From: Raffaelea ambrosiae | Lineage: Eukaryota > Ascomycota > Sordariomycetes > Ophiostomatales > Ophiostomataceae | DNA length: 64,000 nt | NCBI GenBank assembly: GCA_002778195.1 | Contig: PCDI01000010.1 | Coordinates: 1 to 64,000 of the forward strand | Direction of reading: 5' to 3' | Shown here: positions 11,273 to 23,406 of the stretch, one piece after another | How positions within the stretch are numbered: position 1 is the first letter of the stretch | Layout of the letters: every line of letters starts with the position of its first letter | Program-made: the position numbers and the translations under genes | Notes under the pieces: model-generated | What the model saw: only the letters and a program-made list of their open reading frames with translations | Database searches by the model: none | What the model was told of the DNA's origin: nothing

Positions 11273-12356
11273 GGTATGCGACTGGCGAATTGGTTCCGAA
11301 TAGGTTCGGGAAGAAGAGTGGTTCGATGGGGTGAAGCGCAAACGAGGCGGGGCACTGTAGAGGAGGAATTGTGATAGAAAAACAAGGCTGTGGTGGCTCT
11401 AGACCAGGGACGTCGGAGGGACGAGATTTTTGCTGCAGAAACAGGGTCGCAGGGTCGCTTGCGAGTGGTGAATTAGCGGCCGAAACACCGTGCTCAAAAA
11501 AGAAGCCGTTGATATAACGAGAGAGTTCTGTTGGTGCAACTTTTTTGGTGCTTCATTTTCGATTTTTTTTTTTTCTTTTTTCTTCTCCTTGAGTCACTTC
11601 CTACATCGGAGTTTGGACAGGCGACTGCTGCTCTTTGACGCCACGCGCATTGGTCGTTGCTGCTCAGAGGGATGGGAGCCCCCACTAACGACTAACCCAG
11701 CTTGCGCGCAGTGCCGCTAGTATGTGGGGTTGTCAACTGTGTACGGGTATGGATGTGCAGGGTTACTCTGTAACTGGCATAACTAACACAGGGCAATATC
11801 TAGGATGGTACATAATAATGCACAGGCAGGCGTCCCCATTATGCAGGCACGCGCCTTGGTTTCGGGCGCTTCTTTTACACATGCAACGCAACGCTCCGCA
11901 AGAGACACAGGGCACTCTTTCTTTGTGTTGGGCAGCCAGATAAGGGGGCTATGCGCGTAGCATGCGAAGACCACGAGTACCAAAAATAATACGAAGGAGG
12001 GTTGCGTAGACACAACGACGTCAGCCCTTTTGGAGAAGCCCCACTTTTCCCGCCTCGTCGCGGCTGCCCCTGACACTCTGGCCTCTCCTGGGAGGGTGCA
12101 CTACGGCGGAAATGCAGATTCCCCAGATTAATTGGTCGATATCAAGGGGGAGAGAGAACAAAAACCTGGTCCAGTCCGTGGACAGGCACACACGAGTTGA
12201 TTGCTCCTTCCGCAACACTCTACCGCCACACACGTACACGCAGAGAGAGGGGATGCGTTTTGGCTGCGCTACCCAGCATTGACTGCCGATAGCCACACGG
12301 AGTAAGTAGCACATGCCGGTGGGAGAAAGGGGAAAGAGCGAACGACGGATGCACCA
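11273..12356. other. Divergent intergenic region HIS1 / sugar transporter
   Basis: This 1.1-kb region separates two opposed starts. It contains a perfect TGAGTCA near HIS1 and a T-rich run (11556-11590). No convincing gene is present; the small open frames overlap low-complexity sequence. Confidence 0.5.
11590..11596. promoter_or_regulatory. TGAGTCA, candidate CPC1/Gcn4 (cross-pathway control) site
   Basis: A perfect AP-1-type heptamer lies 318 bases upstream of the HIS1 start codon. Gcn4/CPC1 activates amino-acid biosynthesis genes, including HIS1, through this motif in yeasts and Neurospora. Function here is inferred from motif and position only. Confidence 0.5.
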
Positions 12357-14774
12357 GTGACAATACAGGATGGAAGGTGCGATGGGGAGAAACAGGAAAG
12401 GGCGAACGACAGCATAGGCGACGAAGAAATTAGACAACAGACACGAGGCGAAGAAGTTAAAGCTGTGGAATCTGAAGACACCCACCCCCAGACCCCTTTC
12501 AGTGATACACTGTTGTGCTACCGTCTCATGCACGAAAAGATGGCGTGGCTGCGACACGCACAGCAGCAGCTGCTGGCCATGCACGATGCTAACTTGCGCA
12601 ACAACGCAGACGTCCATCGCTCACGGAGCTCACAGGGCCAGCAGCCCGGAAGCTCACGATCGGCCTCGGACCAGAGCCAGAGCCACGGCCGCCGCCTGCG
12701 CGAGTCGGAAATTGCACCGCTCTGGTGGCTCAAGATCGTTGCGACGACGAGTGCGGACACCGGTGACAAGCGGGAGCTCACACGCGACAAGTTCCACAGG
12801 TACGACGCTGGGTTCGACGAGTACGACGACGACGACGAGGACTTCGATTACGATACAGACTGCGACAAAGACTACCGGGACCGCAGCACATACAAAACAA
12901 CACATACAACCATATTGGACGAACTGTGCCTTGACTTTACACCAGCGGATATGGCCACCTGGGCGGGCAAAGCCTCCATCAGGGGGAGCACGGAGACGTC
13001 GCGGATGATGATGCTGACGTGTGCGAGTATTGGAATTGCGTACGTTCAGTCGTATTTTGCGGGCTGCTGTCTAGCATGTGTTCATCGCGGGCAGCTTGGC
13101 GGCCAGCTTTGCCAAATCTGTCTCCAAGGGTCCAAAAGATGCTAACCAACGTCGTGCTGCAGATTCACCTGGGGCGTGGAAATGACGTGTATGTGTACCC
13201 CGTTGTCTTGAGAATCCTCCGAGCCCAACCCGACCCAAAAGCCAACCAACACGCCCCGCTAACCCAACCCAGACTGCACACCCTACCTCCTCTCCCTCGG
13301 CCTCACCAAGGGCCAGGCATCGTTTGTGTGGCTTGCCGGCCCGCTCTCGGGCCTGCTAACACAGCCCATTGTTGGCGTCATCTCCGACCAGTCGACGCTG
13401 AAATGGGGCCGGAGACGGCCCTTTATGGTCGTCGGCTGCCTCATTGTCTACTGCTCGCTGTTCACACTGGGCTTCACCAAGGAAATCGTCGCCTTTCTCC
13501 TGGGCGACTCCCAGCAGCACCGGTGGCTGGTCATTACTCTTGCCGTGCTCGCCCTCTACGTCACCGACTTTGCCATCAACGCGGTCATGTCTTGTGCCCG
13601 CAGCCTGCTCGTCGACACGCTGCCCATCGAGAAGCAGCAGACCGGCGCCGCGTGGGCCAGCCGCATGTCTTCGTTCGGCCATCTGATCGGCTACGGCGCC
13701 GGTGCCGTTGACCTGGTCGCCCTGTTCGGGCCGACCTTTGGCGACACCCAGTTCAAGAAGCTGATCTTTGTCGCTGCGACTACCATGCTGCTCACAACTG
13801 GAGTCACCTGCTGGGCGGTCACAGAGCGCGTGCTGTTGTCGTCCTCCGCCCGGGCACACGGCGAGTCTGGCTCCTCCTGGCCGTCGAAGCTGTCCAAGGT
13901 CGTCCGCCAGATCTGGTCGACCGTTCTGACGCTGCCGCCGCGCATTCAAGGCATCTGCTGGGCTGTCTTTTGGGGCTGGATCGGCTGGTTTCCGTTCATG
14001 TTCTACAGCAGCACCTGGGTGGGCGAGACCTACTTCCGGTACGACGTGCCTCAGGAGAAGCACGGCAGCGACGATGCGCTCGGCGACATGGGCCGCATTG
14101 GCAGTTATGCCTTGACTGCCTACTCGACCGTCACTGTCCTGTCGGCCGTCATTCTTCCCCTGCTGGTGCGGAGCCCGTACCAGGACGACTACACGCACCG
14201 GCCACCAGCAGGCATGACTAGCTTCTTCGAGTTCCTCGAGAAGTCACGGCCAGACCTGCTGACTGTCTGGACGTGTGGCAATCTCATGTTCGCCTGTGCC
14301 ATGTTTATGGCGCCCTTCGCCACAAGCTTCCGCTTTGCCACGTTCCTCGTCTCGCTTTGCGGCATTCCCTGGACGGTCATCACGTGGGCACCCACAGCCT
14401 TCCTGGGCGTCGAGGTCAACAAGCTCACAGGCGGCAAGGGAAGCAGCAGGCCCGGCAGTGGGAACGACGCGATTCGACTGGAACACGGGCCGGACGACGA
14501 CAAGGACGGCGTCTCGGCGTCCGGCGAACTTAGCGGCGTTTACTTTGGCATTCTCAACATCTACACCACGATCCCCCAGTTCATTGGCAACCTTATGAGC
14601 TCATTTATATTTGCCATACTGGAGCCCGGTAAGAGTCCCGAGCTGGCCAAGGACGCTCACCCGTCTGAGCACCACAGCACCGACGGGCCAAATGCCATTG
14701 CCGTTACTTTGTTCATTGGTGCCATTTTTGCCATTGCATCTGCTTTTGCCACGCGCAAGCTCAAGACCCTGTAA
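12357..14774 (+). CDS. SUT1-type sucrose/alpha-glucoside:H+ symporter (GPH/SLC45-like)
   Basis: Exons 12357-13039, 13163-13188 (26 nt) and 13273-14774 give 736 residues from the first ATG. The transporter core begins near residue 204 (GKASIRGSTETSRMM) and has the family signatures FTWGVEMTYCTPYLLSLGL across both introns, AGPLSGLLTQPIVGVISD, WGRRRPFMVVGC and GWIGWFPFMFYSSTWVGE. About twelve membrane segments are expected, ending in IAVTLFIGAIFAIASAFA. Related plant SUTs and S. pombe Sut1 import sucrose or maltose with protons across the plasma membrane. The first 203 residues are unusual: polar, with a highly acidic Asp/Tyr stretch at 154-174. Translation could instead start at a later in-frame ATG (for example codon 58 or 61), so the N terminus is uncertain. 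Confidence 0.85.
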
Positions 14775-15720
14775 TTTTTCTCATTACTCGGGTTTCCTTC
14801 TCGTTGTTCTTACTCATTAGCCTTTATGTACGCTTCTTGCGCTCTTTCGATCTTGTATTAAGCAGGCCTTTTTTTTTGTCCCGGTCTATGTCCTTCACCC
14901 GTTTCCTTTGGTTCTTCGTTTCTTTATTTTTTTCCCCCTTCCTTTCTTCTTTTCTTCCTTTCTTCATTTCTCAAATCGGCGTTTGGGTTTCATTTTGCGT
15001 CCTATCATATATACTTTCCCCTCGGGTCAACCCATATCCATGTAGCTTGGACAGACAGCACAGCATAGACGGAACGGACAGATGCATTATTCTCAGACGC
15101 ATTCTAGACATGCTCTATTTCGAAGGCGGACCTTTTATTATTTTGAATTTCCGCTTTGAGGTTTGAGGTCCCGTTGGTTCCTCGCAAATTAGAGTGCAGA
15201 ATTGATTTCTGTCAAAAGGAGAGACTAGTACGAGGCAGGATGGGCTAATCACGTAGGTGAGAGAACGAAAAAAGGTCCGATCATCAGAACCCTCACCTCT
15301 TGCAAAGACTTGCAAAGCTTAACGAGTTTAAACGACTGGCCGGCCCTTCTTTTAGACTAGTCAACACAAAAAACGTCCAACCTCATGCATAGTGATTCAG
15401 ACGTGTAACAATTCTCCGCGAATAAGAGTGCTGAGTCCGGAACCGCCAAGTCTTTTTGAGGCTATGCGGTTACATTGCGACACAGACTGGGAATATTGAA
15501 CTCACGATGAGAGGGCTGCGGCTGACTTCCATACGTAGGCAGCAGCGCGACACAATCGATTACTATGTATATAAGGCGGGTTTATGTCACGCACAGTCAG
15601 CTTTTGGAATGCCTAGACGCTGTTGCCAGGTACCGACATGTCTCGTTGCCTCATACATCTATAGACGGCAGCACCACACGCCCGGCCTCGTTCCCTTCCC
15701 CAATCTCAAATTTGCTTGTC
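14775..15720. other. Intergenic region
   Basis: The first 300 bases are very T/C-rich (transporter 3' UTR). The remainder is balanced in composition with TATATAAG near 15567-15574, a possible TATA element about 150 bases before the next start. No gene is recognised. Confidence 0.45.
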
Positions 15721-16822
15721 ATGGCTCTCTTGACAAATTCAAGTTCCATGACATCACTGTTGCCGACGTCTACTGGAACTGCAGCACTGGTAGATTCGCC
15801 GCTCGCAGTAATAACACCCTTTGCCCAGGCACCGAGCTGCACGAATATCGTGACAACAACTAGCTGGCTGTATCAAACTTCGCGGAGAGGAAGCAATACG
15901 AACTGGTCAATTTATCTGACGGCATCTAATGTGGCAGACCCACGCTTCGCAGCATGCCAACCATCGGGCTGGGGAGATGTCGTTGAAAAGAGCCGTTTCT
16001 CATTTAGTCCCGCTGTCTGTCCCAGCGATTGGACAGCATACGACTTACAGGCCATTGGAAGTGCCAGCCCGTCCACAGCAAACCAAAGTATGTCAACCGC
16101 ATACTGTTGTGCAAGGTAAATATTCGTTCTTCCCCGCTTCCCTCTCTTCCCGATTCTTTGACTTTTTTTCCCCTTTTCTTTTCCGTTATGGAATAGAGCA
16201 TGGAGTCAGGAAAGCGAAGGAGCCTGTGAGGAGAAGAAGTGCAGCTCTGGGATGCTGACAAAAGCGTACAACTAGTGGCTACCAGTTTAGTTGGCCACAT
16301 TATGTCAACTCGACTGTCATAGGCATCACGAACCCAGCTTGCTACCAAGGGTCCTTTGGTCCAGTTGCGGCGACGACGACGACAATAAACAGCACGACAA
16401 CATTGAAGCCAATGAATGGCGTGCAAGCCCACAACGCATGGCACATATCCTGGGCCCCGTCGGACATAGCGACGCTCTCACCAACGCCTCCTCCGTTACC
16501 CTGCGGCTCGGTCAAGTACACATGGGTGCCTGGGGAAGTTGTTGTTTCTTCGACAAGCTGCTCAGACGACGAAGAGACCGATTTAAGCGCGATCAACGTG
16601 GGATGGTATTATTTTTTTGTGATTGGGCTTCCCATCCTAGCGGTCTCCTGCATCATGTGCTGCTGTTGCAGGGTTTGCGATGCCAGGCGTCGAAAAATAC
16701 GCCGGTCGGCGGCGCAAAATCGGCAGGCACGGCAAGACGAACAAGAGCTACAAACACGAGATGCGGAGGCTGCACGGAATTTGGGTACTGGCCCAGATCA
16801 CCGCGAAGCACCAGACTCGTAA
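15721..16822 (+). CDS. Single-pass membrane protein of fungal type, apparent 1-nt frameshift
   Basis: I do not know a function. Exon 1 (15721-16115) encodes a Thr/Ser-rich, Cys-containing domain with FSPAVCPSDWTAY and ends at a TAYCCA motif. After a GT-AG intron, exon 2 (16197 onward) reads about 20 codons to CSSGMLTKAYN and then a stop at about 16269-16271. The next frame stays open to 16822 and encodes matching family-like sequence: WHISWAPSDIATLSP, then a membrane segment (VGWYYFFVIGLPILAVSCIM), a Cys cluster and a basic tail. Joining the two needs loss of one base near the A-run at 16259-16263. This may be a sequencing or assembly error in ACAAAAG, or a genuine disruption. Such proteins usually expose a Cys-rich, glycosylated ectodomain with a short cytosolic tail. 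An upstream in-frame ATG at 15565 is less likely to be the start. Confidence 0.55.
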
Positions 16823-17447
16823 ACCGGACCTGGATATAAGAAGAAATAAATCACGATGAAGAAAAGGATTGAAGATGGGGGGAGGGCGAGAGAAGAAACC
16901 GCATGATGCTACGTATACCTTAATGTCTAATAATAATAACTAGCTAATAGTAATGATCTGAAGGGAGGAGGGAAGCACAGAAAGAGAGAAGCGCCAAACA
17001 AGAAAACAGACGACAGTTTTGCAAAACAATATACTTATACCACTATTTCAGTATCTGTTAGCAGAAGAGGCGCTATTTACAGAGGACTCCAAGACTTAGT
17101 GACCGCCTGTGGCCGCCTCGCTTTGACGAGGGCTCTGTCACCTTCTAGAAGAGGAAGGCGCCGTAGGGAAAGGCTGGTCTCTATCGGAAGGATCGACCCC
17201 ATGGCCAAACACAACATTCAACACCGTACGAGTACTCATATTGAGGAATTAGCTAAGTTTTCTCAAATTCAAAAATAGCAGCGGGAACTAACTACCCCGC
17301 TTTGCATTATTATCGTGACAGCATGGATGACGTGGAGATGCAGAATGCCCCGTCTTTGCCAAGCAACGCCACTTACTGCAGTCGATCTGTGGTGCGTAGG
17401 TCTCGTCGACTTTGTCGTTTTCGTCGTTTTTCGCCTTCTTGTCCGCC
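16823..17447. other. Intergenic region
   Basis: These 625 bases are AT-rich on the left (16920-17060) and end in a pyrimidine-rich leader before the next ATG. I see no gene. Confidence 0.45.
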
Positions 17448-20095
17448 ATGACCGCTCTCCAGCTCTGGGCACGGCCCTGTCTACAGGGGCTGTTGCCGCT
17501 AGACGAGGCCGAAGTCGACCAGATTACCGCGTATGCCGCCACCCTCTCCGACGCGGAGGCCGCGCAGCACCTGGGAGATTTGCTGGATAGCACATCTGAC
17601 GACGTCCAGGAGTTTATCAGAGGGTTTCTGGCCCGCCGGACTGAGCTTGGCGCCGAAGAGATCGAGACCCGAACGTACGGAAAGGCAGAGGAGGTATCTG
17701 AAAAGGGCGTTATGCCGAGTCCGCCACCGGCACTCTCTGGAAATGGACAGTCCAGCCACCAGGGGGGGACGACGAGCAGTGTCGGACCAAGTACCAACGT
17801 GGCGGCAGCACACCAGACCAGTGACGAAAAGGCTGCTCCGCCGCCGCCCTATGCGGCACGGGTACCGCCTGGGCACGACACTGGCGGCTTCTACAGTGGC
17901 CCCCATAGCAATCTGGTGATTGAAGCTGGCAAGCTGCGGGCTAAAGACGAGGTGTGCATTTTCTGTTTCTTGGTTCTTTGTTCTTTTATTCTGCTGCTGT
18001 TGAGAAACGAGATCACAAGATCACGAGATCCGAGTGTAATGGCACGCGCAATCTAACACCGTTCGACACCGGCTCGTAGCAAACCATGCAGCAGAGGCTA
18101 CAGAATCTCCAGTATCAGTACGACATATTCAACAGCGAGATTGAGCCCGAACACGACATGGACGGCATTTGTACGTGCGCGATCCACCAGTACAGGATGA
18201 TGCGATACAGCCGTCTTGGCGTGCAGGAGACATGGTGCAAGGCAGTCATGTACCCAGGCGAGAAGTTCTACACCGACCTCTCCATGTGGCTGGCCCAGGC
18301 CCGAAACCCGTTCATATTCGAGCCCATGGGATCTCCGTACGGATTATACACGGGGGCAATGATTCCGGGGATCGTGTCCAAGCCGGTCCCGCGTTATCAC
18401 GAACAGTGGATCAGCAGCCTGATCACGCTCAACACCCGATTCAACAATGAGGCCCAGGCCAAAATCGATGCGAGCGAGCCAAAGGAGAGCATCTGGGGGA
18501 CGGACGAAAATGTCGACGTGCCCTCTGCACACGTGGAGAAGAGGACGCTCAAGGCCGCGGCATCCACTACGGACAGCAAGTCGGCAAATGGAGCACCAAG
18601 CTCAAGCAGCCAGGGGGGGCGGCCGGTGCCGGCCAAGGACAAGGACAAGGGAAAGTCGTCCCGCTTTGGTATTCGGCGGGCTCTGGGGATCAAGTCGTCG
18701 GGAGAAAAGGCAGCCGAAAAAGCGGCCGGCTTGTGCACGGCCATCCTGGCCGAGGAGGCCGGACGATGGCCCGACAAAGAGTACCGCCAGATCGCCGCGG
18801 CCTACCGGGCCAAGATTGGCATAGCCCGCAAGACGGCCGACATGCGCGCGCACCGGCCCACGCAGTACCTGCATCTGCTGCGCGCGGGCTACTTTGAGCC
18901 CATCCCCGTGGCCTGGGCCAACCAGGTATCCAACCCGCTCAAGTTTGCCATCGAATCTCTCCAGGGCTGGCGCGGCATCACCCCGGCCTGGCGCGGCTAC
19001 GAAGACCTCGCCGAGGAGCGGCTGTACTGGGTGCTGAACCACCGTGACAGCGACGACAGTGACGGCAATGGTGGTGGCGGTGTCGTCACCGCAAGCATGC
19101 GCCTGAAGCCCGACTTCATCTCGGCTATGCACCTGGCGCGCCAGCGCATGGAGAGTGCCGTCGAGCCGCCGCCGCTGTACTTTGCGGCCGACGACACCTG
19201 CCACGTGCAGCACACATCGGCGGCGTACTCGAAGCAGGTCATGCCGCCACCGTTCCAGCCCTACGACCAGCCCGAATCGCCGCTGGACGACACAATGATT
19301 TTGCTGGACGTGTCCGGGTCCATGGACTTTGTGCCGCTGCGGCCGGTCTACGACCGGTATCTTGTGACCGGCTTTGCCGAGTCGACCCAGCCCAAGAACA
19401 AGGGTGAGTGGGCTAGCAGGAAGATAGTTTGCAGAAAACTAGACGGTTGACTGACTTTTGACTACTATGCAAAAAAAAAAAAAAAACTAAAAAAAAAAAC
19501 AGACCTCGCCAAGGCCATTGTTCGCCGCTTCATCGACGCCATGGAAAACCACGACAACAAGGACTCGTCGGGGGGCTACGACCTGGTCACGTTTGCCAAC
19601 AGCGCCGCCCACCTCGGCCAAGTCAGCCACCGCAACCACGACACCGTGTGGGACCGGATCCGCTTCGGCGGCGGCACGCGCGTGATGACGGGCTGGCAGA
19701 TGGTGAAGGACCTGCACTTTCGGAAGCATTCCGAGTCGGCCCTGCACCACCCCGTCTACGGCTGGCAGGCCGGTCCGCAGACGCCCATTCTCCGGCTGCT
19801 GCTCCTGCTCGACGGCGAGGCCACCGACATGGACGAGTTCGAGCTCGACCTGCTGGGCCTGTCGTGGGCGCACGTCACCATCTTCCTGATTGGCGTCGAC
19901 GGCTGCCCGCACCACCACCGCCACGCCAACGAGCTGCAGCGCATCAGCCAGGTGAACCGCCACGTGTCGTTTGTGGACGCGCAGGGCAACTGTCCGGAGC
20001 GGTTTGTGACGCACGAGCTGCTGAAGCGGCACCTGGGGTACGACGTATCGCTGCAGGAGTTCCAGCACCTGGAAGAGCTGCCGCCGTATGCGTGA
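17448..20095 (+). CDS. VWA-domain protein with ASC-1-like N-terminal helical domain
   Basis: Exons 17448-17951, 18080-19403 and 19503-20095 give 806 residues. Residues about 12-58 (GLLPLDEAEVDQITAYAATL, then an HLGDLLD-to-EFIRGFLARR pattern) resemble the N-terminal helical domain of ASC-1/TRIP4/Rqt4 proteins. A Pro/Ser-rich linker follows, then a conserved middle part with a Cys-His patch (ICTCAIHQ) and WCKAVMYPGEKFYTDLS. A basic low-complexity insert lies near 325-375. The C terminus is a von Willebrand A domain with a complete MIDAS core DVSGS (578-582), downstream FGGGTRVMTG and LLLLLDGEATDMDE. VWA domains bind ligands through a metal ion; partner and role are unknown. I chose the second in-frame ATG (17448), where the conserved helix starts; the alternative is 17412. 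Intron 2 contains two long A-runs. Confidence 0.75.
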
Positions 20096-20647
20096 TATGT
20101 AAGACAGAGATGGGACTTGAACAGAAACAGGGAAAAGATGAGAGCAGCTAGGCCACCATTAATTGTGTGTATTATATACATCTATGTACGTTCTCTCTGT
20201 CTCGTAGTTTGGATTGTTTTTTTGGCTGATTCAATCTTGTATTCGCTTATTTTTATAGGTTGCATACAGTTATGCTCACGAATGCCGCAAGAGGAGCTCG
20301 AAATGGGAGAAACCAGAAAGTTGCGTTTGACAGTTATGAAACTTTGAAAGCAAACAAAGAAAAAAAAAAACAAAAAAACATGGGACAACATAGATTTTGC
20401 CCGGAGCGTTCGGATATCGCGTCACCTCTTTTCCTTTACTTCTTCATCCGTCTTCTTCACCATGCAGAGTTGCAAAGCAATGGAGCATCTTTGTTGTACC
20501 TGGGCCTTTTCAAACCTGCCTCTTCCACAACCGAGTTCCAGCCAAAACGTTCCTAGCGTTCCGACGAGGTGCATGCCGAACGCCCGTCCTCCCAGTTTAC
20601 GATTGCAAACTTGTGACTGTCATGGCAATAGATAGACCGTTCGGAAA
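20096..20647. other. 3' UTR region between convergent genes
   Basis: These 552 bases separate the stop codons of the VWA gene and the DUF7587-like gene. The sequence is AT-rich with A-runs at 20359-20377. No gene is visible. Confidence 0.5.
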
Positions 20648-22371
20648 TCAGAATGATGGGACAGCCTCATCAGAGAAAAAGGCCAAAAGACTCTCCAAGT
20701 CGGCTGCCTCGTTGGCCGTGTGTGCGAATTGGACTGTCTGGGCTGCGGCTCTGTATCTCCTGACTTCGTCTGGGTCCGGCGGCTGGAAATCTTTTTAGGG
20801 GGGGGGGGGGGTGTCTTTGATTAGCACAGCTCTTCAATAAGATTTGATATGCAGCTAGTATGTGTGTATAGAAAAGGGCTTTTTTGAAAAAAAAAACCCC
20901 CCAAAAAAAACAAAAAAAACATACCTGATGGCGTTGTTGATATTTCTGTGCAATTTCGAAAACAAAGCAGCATCAGGGCGATCTCTCGCGCCGTCCCTGC
21001 TGGGGAGCAACCTGTCGCAATGGCATAAGCTTTCTGGACATCGGCCGCGGTGGCCCGTCTTGCGGTGGACCACAACCGGCGCAGATACAACACTCGACGC
21101 GCCCATCGTATGTCGTTGCCTCGGGGTTCGTCGAATTCTGGATACAGGTCGTATAGACCCTGCTCTACCAGGCGCTTGAGCGAGAAGACGCATGAGCGGC
21201 CGCGGTGGTTGACACGTCCCTGGGACAGGTATTCGCCATTGTAGTAGTCGGTCTTGCTGAGGCGGAAATTGAAAAAGTCGCTGTAATTTTCGGCTTCGCA
21301 CTGGTCCGCACTCCGCGTCGCGACGGCACAGATCAGCTGGGCGTCCCGCGCAAACTGATTGGGGCAGAACATGTGGGTGTCCACGGCGCAGATTTGGATG
21401 TCCCCGGAATCCAGGTGGTGATAATGGCGCCGGTAGATGGCACACTGGATGGCAAACAGCAGGGAGCTCGTCCAGGACACGAGGTTGTCGGGAGCGCAAA
21501 CTCCAAATGGCTGCCATTTCAGGTGTTTGTGTAGCATGTCTGCCGATGCACCTGGGTCGAGAGAGAGGAGGCATGTTCTGCTTGTCTGGCCGTCTGGGTC
21601 ACGCAGGCTGGCCGGTGACCGCACCACATTCTGATCACTCCAGCCTGTGCTCTTCCGATCGAACACCCGGAACAAGTAGCGGGGCGTTTCATGGCACGCG
21701 CCAATCTCGGGGGGAAACAATGTTGGGCCGCCTGGGCATTGGTTCAGAATCCGGAGCCAGAAGTCGGGCCATTGTTGCCGTTCCCGCCTCTCGCTTTCCT
21801 CTCGGCGTAGAGCTCTGTCGTGAAACATCTTGGCGTACGCATAATCCTGGTCAAGCCGGTCTTGATGCTCGTAGTACGCCTCGCTTTCATAGTCGGCATC
21901 GTACGGCCACCCCAAGGCCGCCTCTCCAAGAGGTATGAAGTAGTCATCGGCATCGAGCTCGCCACCGCCGCGGGTTTCTCGGTAGAGTTCCTCTGCGAGT
22001 TGAGCAAGAAGTTCCTCTGCGAGTTGAGCAAGAACATGCCCAGGCTCGCTCCCCGCTTCTGTTTCTGTTTCTTTTGTTTCTAATGTTTCTAGCACCCTCG
22101 CGGACATGCGCATGATAGTCCGGTCAAAGTGCACCAGAAGTTTCTGGACGGTGGACGACTTTTGGAGCTGGCGTCCCACAAGTTTGTCAATGGCGGATTG
22201 TGCGAATGCATCCTGTAATGCATACTGGACCTTACGGAGGCTTGCAGTAAAGAGTTCCATGGACTGGATGAGGGCCTTCATCGCGGCCGACAGTGAGTCC
22301 GAGTTGTCCGTTACTTTTAGCTTCTCCATCCCACCGGGGAGGTCGTCCAGACCAGACGTATTCAGAGCCAT
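20648..22371 (-). CDS. DUF7587-like fungal protein of unknown function
   Basis: Exons 22371-20925 and 20790-20648 give 529 residues. The N-terminal third is helical and charged. It includes a small in-frame duplication giving AQLAEELLAQLAEEL (about 115-129) and a basic/acidic region (KMFHDRALRREESERRE). From residue 229 it has TPRYLFRVFDRKSTGWSDQ, then SWTSSLLFAIQCAIYRR and IQICAVDTHMF, the pattern I associate with the fungal DUF7587 family. No catalytic motif is evident. The second exon is supported by a continuous frame (FQPPDPDEVRRYRAAA to AVPSF) and by an exact phase-1 join. The acceptor AAAAAG follows a C13 tract, which is atypical and could hide an alternative splice. Role unknown. Confidence 0.65.
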
Positions 22372-23406
22372 GGTTGCGAAGCTTGGCAGAGGGTGAACTT
22401 GGGTTGATGGAAACAGCGCAGTGGACTGACTAGGGCTTGTTTGTTTGTTTGTTTGTCAAAGTTGGCGTTGATTTATTTTTCTTTTGCTGAGGCCTACTCA
22501 CTCGACATAACCCCCTCTTCGTGGGAGTAGATGCCTAAGGCACTGAACCGAGGGGTTAGGAAGAGAAAGCAGCACCTCGTAAGAACTCGTTTCCTAACTA
22601 ATAGATGAAAGTTTCAAGCAAGATTACAAAATCGAGAAATCCAAGCCTTGCAAAGACCATATTTGCGTACTATCTATGTATGTCCATGACAACGGGTTCT
22701 AGTTCTACATATCCTCCCCTAATTCGGCCCCTAAAGGCCCCGTTTAAAGAGCGCCTAAGGCCTAGTCCGGGGCTCCCCGGTGCTAGTGGACACTAAAATT
22801 TCCCGTAATAGTCGTACAGGAGAGTTGTGGATAGTTGTCGTGGGCATCATCCAACATAGTATCTGACCGCCAGCATATGCGTATATTGCCCGAGAGGAGA
22901 GGGGCAGGTCAGACGCGATTGCGAGAAAGCATAAAGAGAAGAATAATTCGAGTGAAGCGCACAGAGGCAGAGTTAACGAAGGTGAAAATCAAAAGTGCAA
23001 ATTACACAAGTTCCTCGAATGGGTTTGTATACTACGGTGAGGCACGGATAACCAATACAAGAGTACAAGGTTTGCTGTATTAGGCTTGCTATTTCATACT
23101 TGTCGTTCAAGGTCGTTCAAGATCGAATCAAGTCAGTCCAATTCATTTTGTCAAGCTTGTTTCATTTTATTCACTCGTGTTGTATTTCAAAACGAATTGA
23201 AAAAAGAGTCATAAGAGGCCAAAAGGAAAATAAACAGTGAGAGTATCAGAATTTGTATACAAGAAGCCAAGAACCAAAAAAAAAAAAGACAAAAGAAAAA
23301 AAAAGAACCCAGACAAAGGAACAAACCCCCTAAAAACGAAAGCTGGAAAGACCGAAAGAGAACCCGAAAAAAAGTGACACAAAAGAGAAAAAGTGATTAA
23401 AATATC
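22372..23406. other. Intergenic region
   Basis: This 1.0-kb stretch between two minus-strand genes has TTTG repeats at 22436-22456 (four copies) and A-rich sequence near 23270-23400 (the 3' side of the Src1 gene). No gene is supported. Confidence 0.5.
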
